Shown here: piece after piece, positions 1 to 6,088 of the stretch
How the letters are laid out: each line of letters opens with the position of its first letter
How positions within the stretch are numbered: position 1 is the stretch's first letter
From: UBA6022 sp035704495
GTDB lineage: Bacteria; Patescibacteriota; Saccharimonadia; Saccharimonadales; Saccharimonadaceae
DNA length: 8,960 nt
Direction of reading: 5' to 3'
NCBI GenBank assembly: GCA_035704495.1
Contig: DASSWW010000052.1
Span: 1-8,960 of the forward strand
Position numbers and translations under genes: made by a program
The notes under the pieces: generated by a model
Databases searched by the model: none
The model's input: the letters and a program-made list of their open reading frames with translations, nothing else
Told to the model about the DNA's origin: nothing

Positions 1-638
1 CTGCCTTCGACGATAGTCTGCATTTCCTGGCGATTAACCAGCAAAACATCGACGTCCTCAAGTAACGCTTTTAATTTCGATGATTGCAATAATTCACCCT
101 TGCCAGGATTAAACATTATTTTCGTCCCTAACTCTTTTGCCTGGGTGAATATTTTGTCTAATGCCTCCATGCTGCCAGCCATACTAGAAACGTATAACCA
201 ATCTGCTTTACTATCGCGCAGGTCAAAGTGTTTAGCGTCATAATGCGTTGATGCTCCGCGGTAAGTCAAGATCGTACGCTCGCCACTAGGCGCTAGTAAT
301 AAAACGGAATACCCAGTGTTGTATTTATCGGTGTAGCTGACACGTGACGTATCAACGCCTTCGCGGTCCAAATCATCCAGCACTGCCAATCCGGCTGGAT
401 CATGGGCAACGGTTCCCATAAATTCGCTGTGTAATCCCTGACGGGCAAAGGTTACCGCGGCATTTGTTGCACCACCACCAGTACTAAAGGTGATGTTGTT
501 GACGTCGGCTTTAGCACCTAATTCTAGTTTCATAAAACTTTCATGAGGATTTTCGACGACAGGTTTAAACTCGTCGCTGTGACTAAGAAACACGTCCTGA
601 ACAGCGGCGCCGATAGCAAGTAGTCGTGGTGCAGCCAT
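1..638 (-). CDS. PfkB-family carbohydrate kinase (3' end beyond window)
   Basis: This gene encodes a sugar or nucleoside kinase of the ribokinase/PfkB superfamily, which transfers the ATP gamma-phosphate to a sugar hydroxyl in the cytoplasm. About 212 residues are visible, reading without a stop from ATG at 638 to the left edge. The N-terminus MAAPRLLAIGAAVQDVFL is the first beta-strand of the fold. STGGGATNAAVTFARQG (about residues 50-66) is the PfkB signature 1 glycine/Asn region, and VNRQE (about 202-206) is the NxxE motif that helps organise Mg and phosphate. The C-terminal GAGD motif with the catalytic Asp lies outside the window. The start follows the aldolase stop directly (TAA then ATG), with AAAGG 11 nt upstream, so it is the last visible gene of the pentose-phosphate operon. 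The substrate cannot be read from this half. Ribose, fructose-6-P, sedoheptulose-7-P or a nucleoside are all possible. Confidence 0.88.
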   Translation of the reverse strand, partial: MAAPRLLAIGAAVQDVFLSHSDEFKPVVENPHESFMKLELGAKADVNNITFSTGGGATNAAVTFARQGLHSEFMGTVAHDPAGLAVLDDLDREGVDTSRVSYTDKYNTGYSVLLLAPSGERTILTYRGASTHYDAKHFDLRDSKADWLYVSSMAGSMEALDKIFTQAKELGTKIMFNPGKGELLQSSKLKALLEDVDVLLVNRQEMQTIVEG

Positions 639-1550
639 TTACTGTACTGCCTTTCCGGCGCTACCAAACGCATTGATTTTTTCTTCGACAACCACCTGAA
701 CAGCGCCGTAGACTTCGGGCATTAATTTGACGACAGCGTATTCGTCGGGATTTTCGGCCAGTACTTTTTCTAACGTTTTGCGGAACGCGTAACGCATATC
801 ACTATTAATATTTATTTTGCTGACACCAATGTGTGCCGCTTCTTCAAAATAATGCAACGGTGTTCCGCTGCCACCGTGCAAACTAATATTACAGGGAATC
901 GCATCACGAACTGTTTGCAACAACACTAGGTCAAGCTCTTTTGGTACGGGATATTTACCGTGCAGATTGCCGATAGCTGCCGCATACGTATCGATACCGG
1001 TTGCTTCAACGAATGAGCTAGAAGATTCTGGTGTGCTAAATGTTTTTTTAATTTCATCGTAATCAATGGCCTCGCTGTGAACATTCGACGAACCGCCAAA
1101 ATAATGTGGTTCGGATTCGACTAACGCACCAGTAAATTTGGCATATTCCACGACTTCTTTGGTTTTTTCGATAATTTCTTCGGTCGAGGCATCGTGATTG
1201 GCCTGCGAAATATCGATGTGAATAAATTCAAACCCTGCATCAATAGCACGTTTGCAGTTTTCAACTGTTGGGCTGTGGTCTAGATTAAGATACATTTCGA
1301 TACCATATTCTTCGCGGTAGTTATCGACCATATCACGAATGTTTTCTAGGCCTAACGCTTTTACTTCGCCGTCACTAACTTCAACAAGTACTGGTGAATT
1401 CAAGTTTTGGGCGGCTTTTGCAACAGCAATCAAGGTTTCTTGATTATCGATATTAAATGCACCCACCGCAAATCCCTGACTGCGGCTACGTTGCATTAAA
1501 TGACGCGCGCGTACCGTATTGTCGCGAATTTCTTTGATTGTTAAACCCAT
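639..1550 (-). CDS. fba: Class II (zinc) fructose-bisphosphate aldolase
   Basis: This enzyme catalyses reversible aldol cleavage of fructose-1,6-bisphosphate to DHAP and glyceraldehyde-3-P. Related enzymes also use sedoheptulose-1,7-bisphosphate or tagatose-1,6-bisphosphate. The 303-residue TIM-barrel length is usual for short class II aldolases. Visible motifs are YLNLDH with the likely catalytic Asp91 and metal ligand His92, VESEPHYFGG (144-153, the ELG.GG position of the family), IGNLHGKYP with His197, and SLHGGSG with His225. KININSDMRYAF (245-256) is the phosphate and Schiff-type loop region. ATG at 1550 is chosen because GGAGG lies 5 nt upstream. The open frame runs further up to 1628, but that extension overlaps the transketolase gene and has no ribosome site. 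It lies 10 nt after the transketolase C-half and abuts the kinase gene. A tagatose-type specificity cannot be excluded. Confidence 0.93.
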   Translation of the reverse strand: MGLTIKEIRDNTVRARHLMQRSRSQGFAVGAFNIDNQETLIAVAKAAQNLNSPVLVEVSDGEVKALGLENIRDMVDNYREEYGIEMYLNLDHSPTVENCKRAIDAGFEFIHIDISQANHDASTEEIIEKTKEVVEYAKFTGALVESEPHYFGGSSNVHSEAIDYDEIKKTFSTPESSSSFVEATGIDTYAAAIGNLHGKYPVPKELDLVLLQTVRDAIPCNISLHGGSGTPLHYFEEAAHIGVSKININSDMRYAFRKTLEKVLAENPDEYAVVKLMPEVYGAVQVVVEEKINAFGSAGKAVQ

Positions 1551-1560
1551 AGTTTCCTCC

Positions 1561-2559
1561 TTAAAATCCCTGATGATAGCGTGGTACGTCGCTGATAAAT
1601 TGTTTTGCTTGACTGGCAATTGAAACACTGTCTAATTTGAAAAATTCGAGCAGCTCGGCTGGTGTGCCGCTTTCGCCAAAGCGGTCCTGCATGCCGATAC
1701 GATATAACGGCGTCGGTAGCTTTTCCCCGAGCAATTCGGCGATAGCGCCGCCAAACCCACCGATAACCTGAGCTTCTTCGGCAGTGATAACCCGGCCAGT
1801 TTTGCGCACACTATTCAAAATCGTCTCTTCGTCGAGCGGCTTAATCGTTGGTACATGGATAACCTCGGCGTGAATATCATGGTCCTCGGCTAGCTTTTTT
1901 GCCGCTGCCAGCAGTTGATAGGTCATTGTGCCCGTACCAAGCAGGGTAATGTCATGTCCTTCACGCAGTACATAGGCCTTGCCAATCTGAAACGGCGATT
2001 CGTCGGTGCTAAAAATCGGTGTTTTATCACGCGCAAGTCGCATATAAACTGGTTTGCCGTTTTCGGCGATAGCACGAGTCGCTTTTTCGGCCTCGATACT
2101 ATCGCCTGGGGCGATCACAATCATATTTGGCATAGCACGCATAATTGCGATGTCTTCTAGCATCTGATGGGTTGCGCCGTCAGGCCCGACACTGACACCC
2201 GCATGAGATCCAATGACTTTGACCGGCATATCATTTAACGCGATTGTCGTCCGAATCTGCTCCCAGTTGCGTCCAGGACTAAAGGCTGCGTAGCTGCTGG
2301 TAAACGGTATTTTACCCGCCCTAGCCATGCCACTGGCAACAGTTACCAAGTTTTGTTCGGCAACGCCAATTTCGATAAAACGATCCGGAAAGGCATTTTT
2401 AAATAATGACATTTGTGTACTGTCGGTTAGGTCAGCACACAAGGCAACTATAGCATTGTTGGCTTCGCCAGCTGCCTGCAACCCGCGACCAAAACCGGCG
2501 CGGATTGGCTCTAACGCTACGTCATCTTCGTATAAATTGTCAGAAAGTGGATAGTGCAT
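1561..2559 (-). CDS. tktB: Transketolase, C-terminal subunit (split)
   Basis: This is the pyrimidine-binding and C-terminal half of transketolase, which moves two-carbon ketol units between pentose, tetrose, hexose and heptose phosphates using thiamine diphosphate. It has 332 residues. The TPP pyrimidine domain carries IEIGVAEQN (63-70), whose Glu68 is the expected activating glutamate, followed by SHAGVSVGPDGATHQ (118-132) with His119 and His131. The swivelling C-terminal domain follows from about residue 200 (ITLLGTG, then GGFGGAIAELLGE). The ATG shares one base with the stop of the N-half (TAATG), and GGAG lies 10 nt upstream, so translation is probably coupled to give equimolar halves. 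A 1-deoxyxylulose-5-phosphate synthase or pyruvate dehydrogenase E1 beta role is less likely, because the partner half has transketolase-like SNGH and GPLGSG motifs and the neighbours are pentose-phosphate enzymes. The symbol is positional, not a claim of orthology to E. coli tktB. Confidence 0.92.
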   Translation of the reverse strand: MHYPLSDNLYEDDVALEPIRAGFGRGLQAAGEANNAIVALCADLTDSTQMSLFKNAFPDRFIEIGVAEQNLVTVASGMARAGKIPFTSSYAAFSPGRNWEQIRTTIALNDMPVKVIGSHAGVSVGPDGATHQMLEDIAIMRAMPNMIVIAPGDSIEAEKATRAIAENGKPVYMRLARDKTPIFSTDESPFQIGKAYVLREGHDITLLGTGTMTYQLLAAAKKLAEDHDIHAEVIHVPTIKPLDEETILNSVRKTGRVITAEEAQVIGGFGGAIAELLGEKLPTPLYRIGMQDRFGESGTPAELLEFFKLDSVSIASQAKQFISDVPRYHQGF

Positions 2560-3425
2560 TATGATATATCTCCAGATGTAATTTTGCCATCAAGCGTGCG
2601 AAGTTTTGTCAGGGCTTCTTTGGCCTGTTTGCTGTTTGGCGGCATGCCATGCCAGCGATAATCGTATTCCATAAAATCAACACCCTTACCTGGAATTGTA
2701 TGGGCAATCACCACACTTGGTTTGTTCGTAATCGCGCGGGCCATACTGGCAGCATCAATAACACTTTCTATATTATGGCCGTCAATTTCTTGGACGTGCC
2801 AGCCAAATGATTCCCATTTGCCGCGCAGGTCTTCTAGTGGCATCACATCATCTGTCGATCCGTCAATCTGAATATTATTGCGATCGATAAAAACAATCAG
2901 CTGTGATAGTTTATATTTGCCAGCAAACATCGCAGCTTCCCAAATGTTACCTTCGTTTAATTCGCCATCCCCGGTGACAGCATAGACAAAACGGTGTTTT
3001 GCAGCGTCTAGGTACTGCAACGTATAGGCGTAGCCAGCAGCTTGGCTTAATCCGCTACCAAGTGGGCCACTAGTGTTTTCGAGGCCCGGCAACTTTGTAC
3101 GTTCGGGGTGTCCTTGCAGACGGCTACCTAATTTTCGCAGCGTCGACAACTCGTCAACATCAAAATAACCACGTTCGGCCATGACCGCGTATTGCACAGG
3201 GACAGTATGTCCATTACTTAGGAAAAAAACGTCGCGTTCTGGCCATTCGGGATTAGCCGGATCAACGTTCATAATATTAAAATAAAGCGCCGTCACGATA
3301 TCTGCCAGACCCAAAGGGCCGGCGCTATGGCCGCTCCCCGCCCCTTCCAGCATTTGGATAATATCTTTGCGAACTTGGTTCGCTTTTTTTTCAAGCTGCG
3401 TAATCGTTAATTTCCCACTCACCAC
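2559..3425 (-). CDS. tktA: Transketolase, N-terminal subunit (split)
   Basis: This is the diphosphate-binding half of transketolase, which assembles with the product of the next gene. It has 288 residues against roughly 630-700 for a fused enzyme. Visible family motifs are GSGHSAGPLG (30-39) with His33, FLSNGH (68-73), SGPLGSGLSQAAGYA (119-133) and the TPP motif TGDGELNEG through DRNNIQ (151-186). A terminal segment GMPPNSKQAKEAL is typical of the end of this half. The start is GTG at 3425, overlapping the rpe stop by one base (TAGTG). A second GTG follows immediately at 3422, so the exact start is ambiguous by one codon. Only a weak GGGG lies upstream, so initiation is probably coupled to rpe termination. 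Split transketolases are known in archaea and many bacteria. The symbol is positional. Confidence 0.92.
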   Translation of the reverse strand: MVSGKLTITQLEKKANQVRKDIIQMLEGAGSGHSAGPLGLADIVTALYFNIMNVDPANPEWPERDVFFLSNGHTVPVQYAVMAERGYFDVDELSTLRKLGSRLQGHPERTKLPGLENTSGPLGSGLSQAAGYAYTLQYLDAAKHRFVYAVTGDGELNEGNIWEAAMFAGKYKLSQLIVFIDRNNIQIDGSTDDVMPLEDLRGKWESFGWHVQEIDGHNIESVIDAASMARAITNKPSVVIAHTIPGKGVDFMEYDYRWHGMPPNSKQAKEALTKLRTLDGKITSGDIS

Positions 3426-4069
3426 TAAATAACCCCGTGTTTATTAATCTCACTTACCAGTGTATCATAAGCACGTTTCGGGTCGTCAGCCTTTGCAATG
3501 GTCTGGCCAACGTCCAACACATCAACGCCGCCCTGGGCTAACGTATAGGCATTTTCGATTGTGACGCCACCATCCCAGCCAATTTCGACATCCTGATGAA
3601 TAGCGCGGACCAGGCGCACTTTCTCTAGTTGCATCAATCTTGCCGTTCCACCATATTTGCCCAAATCACCACTAAAAATCATAACGTGATCCGCTTCTTC
3701 AATCGCCGCGGCCACCGTACTAGGAACCGTCGAACGCTGCAAAGCGATGCCAGCTTTAATATCAGATTTTTTAATGTGTTTTAAAATTGGAACGATATCT
3801 TCCTGAGTCTCGGCATGAAAAATAATCATGTGTGGTTTTAGGCTGACTAGTGTTTCCAAGTGATCACTTGGTCGCGCCACCATAGCGTGAATATCAGCCT
3901 GCCAACCTTTTGGCCACCATATCTGCGCCGCGTTAATGGTAAACGTTGGCGCAAATTCGCCGTCACTTAAATCAATATGAACACGTTCGGCAAACGTATG
4001 TACTCGTTCAACCTGTGCTTTATAATCATCAGGTGTTTCAGCCAAAATTGCTGGTGTCACTATACTCAT
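3425..4069 (-). CDS. rpe: Ribulose-phosphate 3-epimerase, divergent
   Basis: This enzyme interconverts ribulose-5-phosphate and xylulose-5-phosphate, feeding transketolase. It has 214 residues, the usual length for this TIM barrel. The metal and acid/base set is intact by alignment to known Rpe: His31 and Asp33 in VHIDLSDGEFAP, His61 in DIHAM, and Asp166 in WDGGV. The usual phosphate-side loop NPGFGGQ is replaced by FSGDLGKYGG (132-141), and the N-terminal SILSADF-type motif reads PAILAETPDD. These are marked departures, although the catalytic residues suggest an active enzyme. The ATG at 4069 has GAGG 8 nt upstream, inside the end of rpiB. It lies 3 nt after rpiB and overlaps the transketolase N-half by 1 nt. 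Confidence 0.87.
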   Translation of the reverse strand: MSIVTPAILAETPDDYKAQVERVHTFAERVHIDLSDGEFAPTFTINAAQIWWPKGWQADIHAMVARPSDHLETLVSLKPHMIIFHAETQEDIVPILKHIKKSDIKAGIALQRSTVPSTVAAAIEEADHVMIFSGDLGKYGGTARLMQLEKVRLVRAIHQDVEIGWDGGVTIENAYTLAQGGVDVLDVGQTIAKADDPKRAYDTLVSEINKHGVI

Positions 4070-4072
4070 CTG

Positions 4073-4522
4073 TTATACCTCGTCAATCTGCGCGTTGCGA
4101 CGCTTATATCTGGCAGCAGCAGCAAACGGCGTCGTTAGCCAGGTGTCGATAATATCTTTCCATGCCGTTTCGTCATCAGCTAGCACGCGAGACGGCAGAC
4201 AAAGCACGTTACTATCATTGTCGTTGCGCGTCATTTTTGCTTCGTACGCATCCCAAATCACGCTGGCGCGAATACCACGAAAACGATTTGCCGCCATTGC
4301 CATACCCTGGCCACCACCACAAATCAAAATCGCCCGTGCATCGTGCGATGGATCACCAAGTATTTTTGACGCTGCAATATGTGCAAATTCAGGAAAATCA
4401 TCTGCTGGATCAAGCGATTTACCACTAACATCCTCGACATCATAACCTCGTTGCGCTGCATACACAGCAACCGCTTCTTTCATAGCGAATCCTTGATGGT
4501 CCGCACCCAAGTATATCTTCAT
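4073..4522 (-). CDS. rpiB: RpiB/LacAB-family sugar-phosphate isomerase with altered active site
   Basis: This is a ribose-5-phosphate isomerase B-family protein, expected to interconvert ribose-5-P and ribulose-5-P. It has 149 residues, the normal length. It shows GADHQGF (6-12, Asp8 and His9), ILICGGGQG (65-73, with the presumed base Cys68), AANRFRGIRA (77-86), NDSNVLCLPSRVL (102-114) and a basic C-terminus RYKRR for phosphate. Compared with E. coli RpiB as I recall it, two conserved positions differ: the CGTG threonine is Gly70, and the ring-opening His99 of the RxHND motif is Asp101. The open frame extends to 4561, but ATG at 4522 begins the conserved MKIYLGADH. The upstream extension falls in a terminator and promoter. 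There is no Shine-Dalgarno sequence, and a TATACT box sits 6 nt before the ATG, so the mRNA may be leaderless. It is the first gene of the operon. A specificity like LacAB or allose-6-P isomerase is possible. Confidence 0.88.
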   Translation of the reverse strand: MKIYLGADHQGFAMKEAVAVYAAQRGYDVEDVSGKSLDPADDFPEFAHIAASKILGDPSHDARAILICGGGQGMAMAANRFRGIRASVIWDAYEAKMTRNDNDSNVLCLPSRVLADDETAWKDIIDTWLTTPFAAAARYKRRNAQIDEV

Positions 4523-4528
4523 ATTGTA

Positions 4529-4534
4529 AGTATA
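4529..4534 (-). promoter_or_regulatory. Putative -10 box of the rpiB operon (leaderless start)
   Basis: On the minus strand TATACT ends 6 nt before the rpiB ATG, so the predicted transcription start is the A of the ATG or within a base or two of it. The -35 region 17 nt upstream (TTTCGT, next to the gap terminator) is weak. The absence of any Shine-Dalgarno sequence before this ATG supports a leaderless transcript. This is inferred from sequence only. Confidence 0.5.
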
Positions 4535-4548
4535 AGCATTTTTATCAT

Positions 4549-4584
4549 AAAACGAAAGCACCTCACGGATTTTGTGAGGTGCTT
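4549..4584 (-). terminator. Intrinsic terminator after gap
   Basis: A perfect 11-bp stem (AAGCACCTCAC paired with GTGAGGTGCTT, 4556-4566 and 4574-4584) has a 7-nt loop. On the minus strand it is followed by TTTCGTTTT. It begins 8 nt after the gap stop and separates gap from the rpiB operon. The plus-strand side lacks a T-run, and no plus-strand gene ends here. Confidence 0.9.
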
Positions 4585-4592
4585 ATAGTTAT

Positions 4593-5612
4593 TTACTGCT
4601 GCAACGCCCGCCCGGCGTCTGACACCAGTTCGACCAATCGGTTACTATAACCCCATTCATTGTCGTACCAGGCTACTACTTTAATCAAGTTACCGCCAAC
4701 GACATTCGTTAGCGGCAGATCAACAATCGCACTATGGCTGTTGCCTTTAAAGTCGCTACTGACCAATTCTTCTTCGGTCACCGCCAAAATACCTTGATAA
4801 AATGGTTGCGTTGCCGCTTCTTTAAACACAGTGTTGATTTCTTCTACTGTCGTGTCACGTTTTAATACCACGGCAAAGTCACTCATACTCACCACTGGCG
4901 TTGGGACACGCACGCTCAGACCGCCAAACACGCCTTTTAGCGCTGGCAATGCTTTGGCTGCCGCAATACTGGCTCCGGTTGTTGTTGGCACGATATTTTC
5001 TGCTGCGGCACGTGCTTCGCGCAAATCTTTGGCAGGAGCATCCTGCAATTTTTGGCTGGCAGTATAGCTGTGAATCGTTGTCATCATCGCTTTTTCGATA
5101 CCAAAGTGGCTTTCCAAAACCGCCATCACTGGGGTGATACAGTTAGTTGTACAGCTGGCGTTGCTGATAACATCAGTTGAGCCTTCGACTTTGTCTTCGT
5201 TGACGCCCAGTACAATCGTATCTGCGCCATCACCCTTGGCAGGAGCCGACAAAACGACTTTTTTAGCGCCGCCGCCATCAATATGCGCCCGTGCTTTGGC
5301 TGGATCAACAAAAAAGCCAGTACATTCAATCACTACATCAACTTCGTAATCACGCCATGGCAATAGCGCCGGATCCTTTTCGGCCAGAACAGCAATGTGC
5401 TGCCCATTGACAATAATACCGGTGTCGTCATGACTAACTTCGTGCTGATATGTACCATATGACGAATCGTGTTTTAATAAGTGCGCTAATGTTTTGGTAT
5501 CTGTTAGATCATTAATTGCGACGATTGTAATGTCACTTCGTTCAAATGCAATTTTAAAGGCATTGCGGCCAATACGGCCAAACCCATTAATTGCAACTTT
5601 TACTTGACTCAT
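4593..5612 (-). CDS. gap: Glyceraldehyde-3-phosphate dehydrogenase, type I
   Basis: This enzyme oxidises glyceraldehyde-3-phosphate with phosphate to 1,3-bisphosphoglycerate, reducing NAD, in lower glycolysis. Its 339 residues match the family. The Rossmann motif INGFGRIGR (8-16) and Asp35 after the second strand (INDLTD) point to NAD preference. The catalytic motif SNASCTTNC has Cys154, and His181 lies in TTIHSYT. PAKDLREAR occupies the usual PHKDLRRAR segment, and WYDNEWGYSNR near the C-terminus is canonical. The ATG at 5612 has AAAAGGAG with 9 nt spacing. The gene has its own promoter upstream and a strong terminator downstream, so it appears to be monocistronic, although it sits just before the pentose-phosphate operon on the same strand. 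Confidence 0.97.
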   Translation of the reverse strand: MSQVKVAINGFGRIGRNAFKIAFERSDITIVAINDLTDTKTLAHLLKHDSSYGTYQHEVSHDDTGIIVNGQHIAVLAEKDPALLPWRDYEVDVVIECTGFFVDPAKARAHIDGGGAKKVVLSAPAKGDGADTIVLGVNEDKVEGSTDVISNASCTTNCITPVMAVLESHFGIEKAMMTTIHSYTASQKLQDAPAKDLREARAAAENIVPTTTGASIAAAKALPALKGVFGGLSVRVPTPVVSMSDFAVVLKRDTTVEEINTVFKEAATQPFYQGILAVTEEELVSSDFKGNSHSAIVDLPLTNVVGGNLIKVVAWYDNEWGYSNRLVELVSDAGRALQQ

Positions 5613-5637
5613 GAATCCCCACTCCTTTTAGAATAAG

Positions 5638-5645
5638 CGTTAACG
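5638..5645. promoter_or_regulatory. Palindrome in the gap leader, possible operator
   Basis: CGTTAACG is a perfect 8-bp palindrome, extendable to 14 bp with one mismatched pair (AAGCGTTAACGTTT, 5635-5648). It lies at about the predicted transcription start of gap, a common place for repressor binding. No regulator is identifiable in the window, and a chance palindrome of this size is possible. Confidence 0.3.
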
Positions 5646-5653
5646 TTTCCTAC

Positions 5654-5682
5654 AGTATATATCGTCTATCGCATCTGCGCAA
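5654..5682 (-). promoter_or_regulatory. Sigma70-like promoter of gap
   Basis: On the minus strand TTGCGC (5682-5677) is followed after exactly 17 nt by TATACT (5659-5654). The predicted start is near 5647, giving a leader of about 35 nt that contains the gap Shine-Dalgarno sequence. The -10 box matches the consensus at 5 of 6 positions and the -35 box at 3 of 6. Confidence 0.7.
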
Positions 5683-5687
5683 AATTA

Positions 5688-5716
5688 TTGACAAATATTA
5701 TTTTAGTTAGCATAAT
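5688..5716 (+). promoter_or_regulatory. Sigma70-like promoter of the small ORF
   Basis: A perfect TTGACA (5688-5693) is followed after exactly 17 nt by CATAAT (5711-5716, 5 of 6 matches). The predicted start near 5723 gives a leader of about 32 nt carrying AAAGGA. Its -35 box is only 5 nt from the -35 box of the divergent gap promoter, so polymerase binding at the two sites may interfere. Confidence 0.8.
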
Positions 5717-5754
5717 AAAATAGTAAGGTTTTCCAATCAAAGGATGTGAGTTAG

Positions 5755-6003
5755 TTGACCGAAATCGTTTTGCCCAATGGTAGCGTCGTTGAGGCAAGCT
5801 TCATTCCGGCAGAGGTGGTGTACTCTCGCAAAGAGACGGCACTCGAGCAACACCTGTCCGATAAAGCCGTTTTCATTTACGGCATCATCGACGATGAAGA
5901 TGGCACTTCCACCGCCAGAGTTATCGAGGCGGATAAGGTGACAATTGTCGTAGATGGTGAGAATCTCGCTGCTCTACAACAACGCGCGCGCCGCAACCCT
6001 TAA
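5755..6003 (+). CDS. Small acidic protein of unknown function, 82 aa
   Basis: I do not recognise this protein. It starts at TTG. An in-frame TAG lies immediately before this codon, so no earlier start exists, and AAAGGA is 10 nt upstream. No ATG is available near the N-terminus. The product (MTEIVLPNGSVVEASFIPAE...) has no membrane segment, signal peptide or cysteine. It alternates short hydrophobic stretches (EIVLP, VFIYGII, VTIVVDG) with acidic turns (DDEDG), consistent with a small beta-rich or alpha/beta soluble protein, and ends in a basic ARRNP tail. It has a near-consensus promoter of its own and a hairpin/terminator region behind it, so it is probably an independently expressed monocistronic gene. 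It lies between gap and rel, but nothing in the sequence links it functionally to either. Confidence 0.75.
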   Translation: MTEIVLPNGSVVEASFIPAEVVYSRKETALEQHLSDKAVFIYGIIDDEDGTSTARVIEADKVTIVVDGENLAALQQRARRNP

Positions 6004-6015
6004 TCAGTAAGCCTT

Positions 6016-6050
6016 GTAGGGTGGCAGGCGTCCTGCGCTTGTCACCCTAC
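6016..6050 (+). other. Nested hairpin behind the small ORF
   Basis: An 8-bp outer stem (GTAGGGTG 6016-6023 with CACCCTAC 6043-6050) encloses a 5-bp inner stem (GCAGG 6024-6028 with CCTGC 6032-6036) and a 6-nt asymmetric bulge. It is GC-rich and lies 12 nt after the small ORF stop, just before the terminator hairpin. It may stabilise the mRNA 3' end or form part of a two-part terminator. Confidence 0.6.
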
Positions 6051-6055
6051 CCCAC

Positions 6056-6080
6056 CCACCTACCATGGAGGTGGTTTTTT
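6056..6080 (+). terminator. Intrinsic terminator of the small ORF
   Basis: CCACCT (6056-6061) pairs with AGGTGG (6069-6074) across a 7-nt loop and is followed by six T residues, then ATTTT. It separates the small ORF from rel. Confidence 0.82.
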
Positions 6081-6088
6081 ATTTTCCA

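Noticed and set aside
1551..1628. Longer aldolase start giving 26 extra residues
   Set aside because: It overlaps the transketolase C-half and has no ribosome site. The internal ATG at 1550 has GGAGG and begins the family-like sequence.
4095..4445. 116-residue plus-strand open frame opposite rpiB
   Set aside because: Low-complexity Ser/Ala composition, no ribosome site, and fully antisense to a conserved gene. Other plus-strand frames opposite tkt, rpe and gap are rejected for the same reason.
4544..4549. Alternative -10 box TATGAT for rpiB
   Set aside because: Its -35 would fall inside the terminator stem, and the resulting short leader would still lack a Shine-Dalgarno sequence. TATACT at 4529-4534 is preferred, but TATGAT is not excluded.
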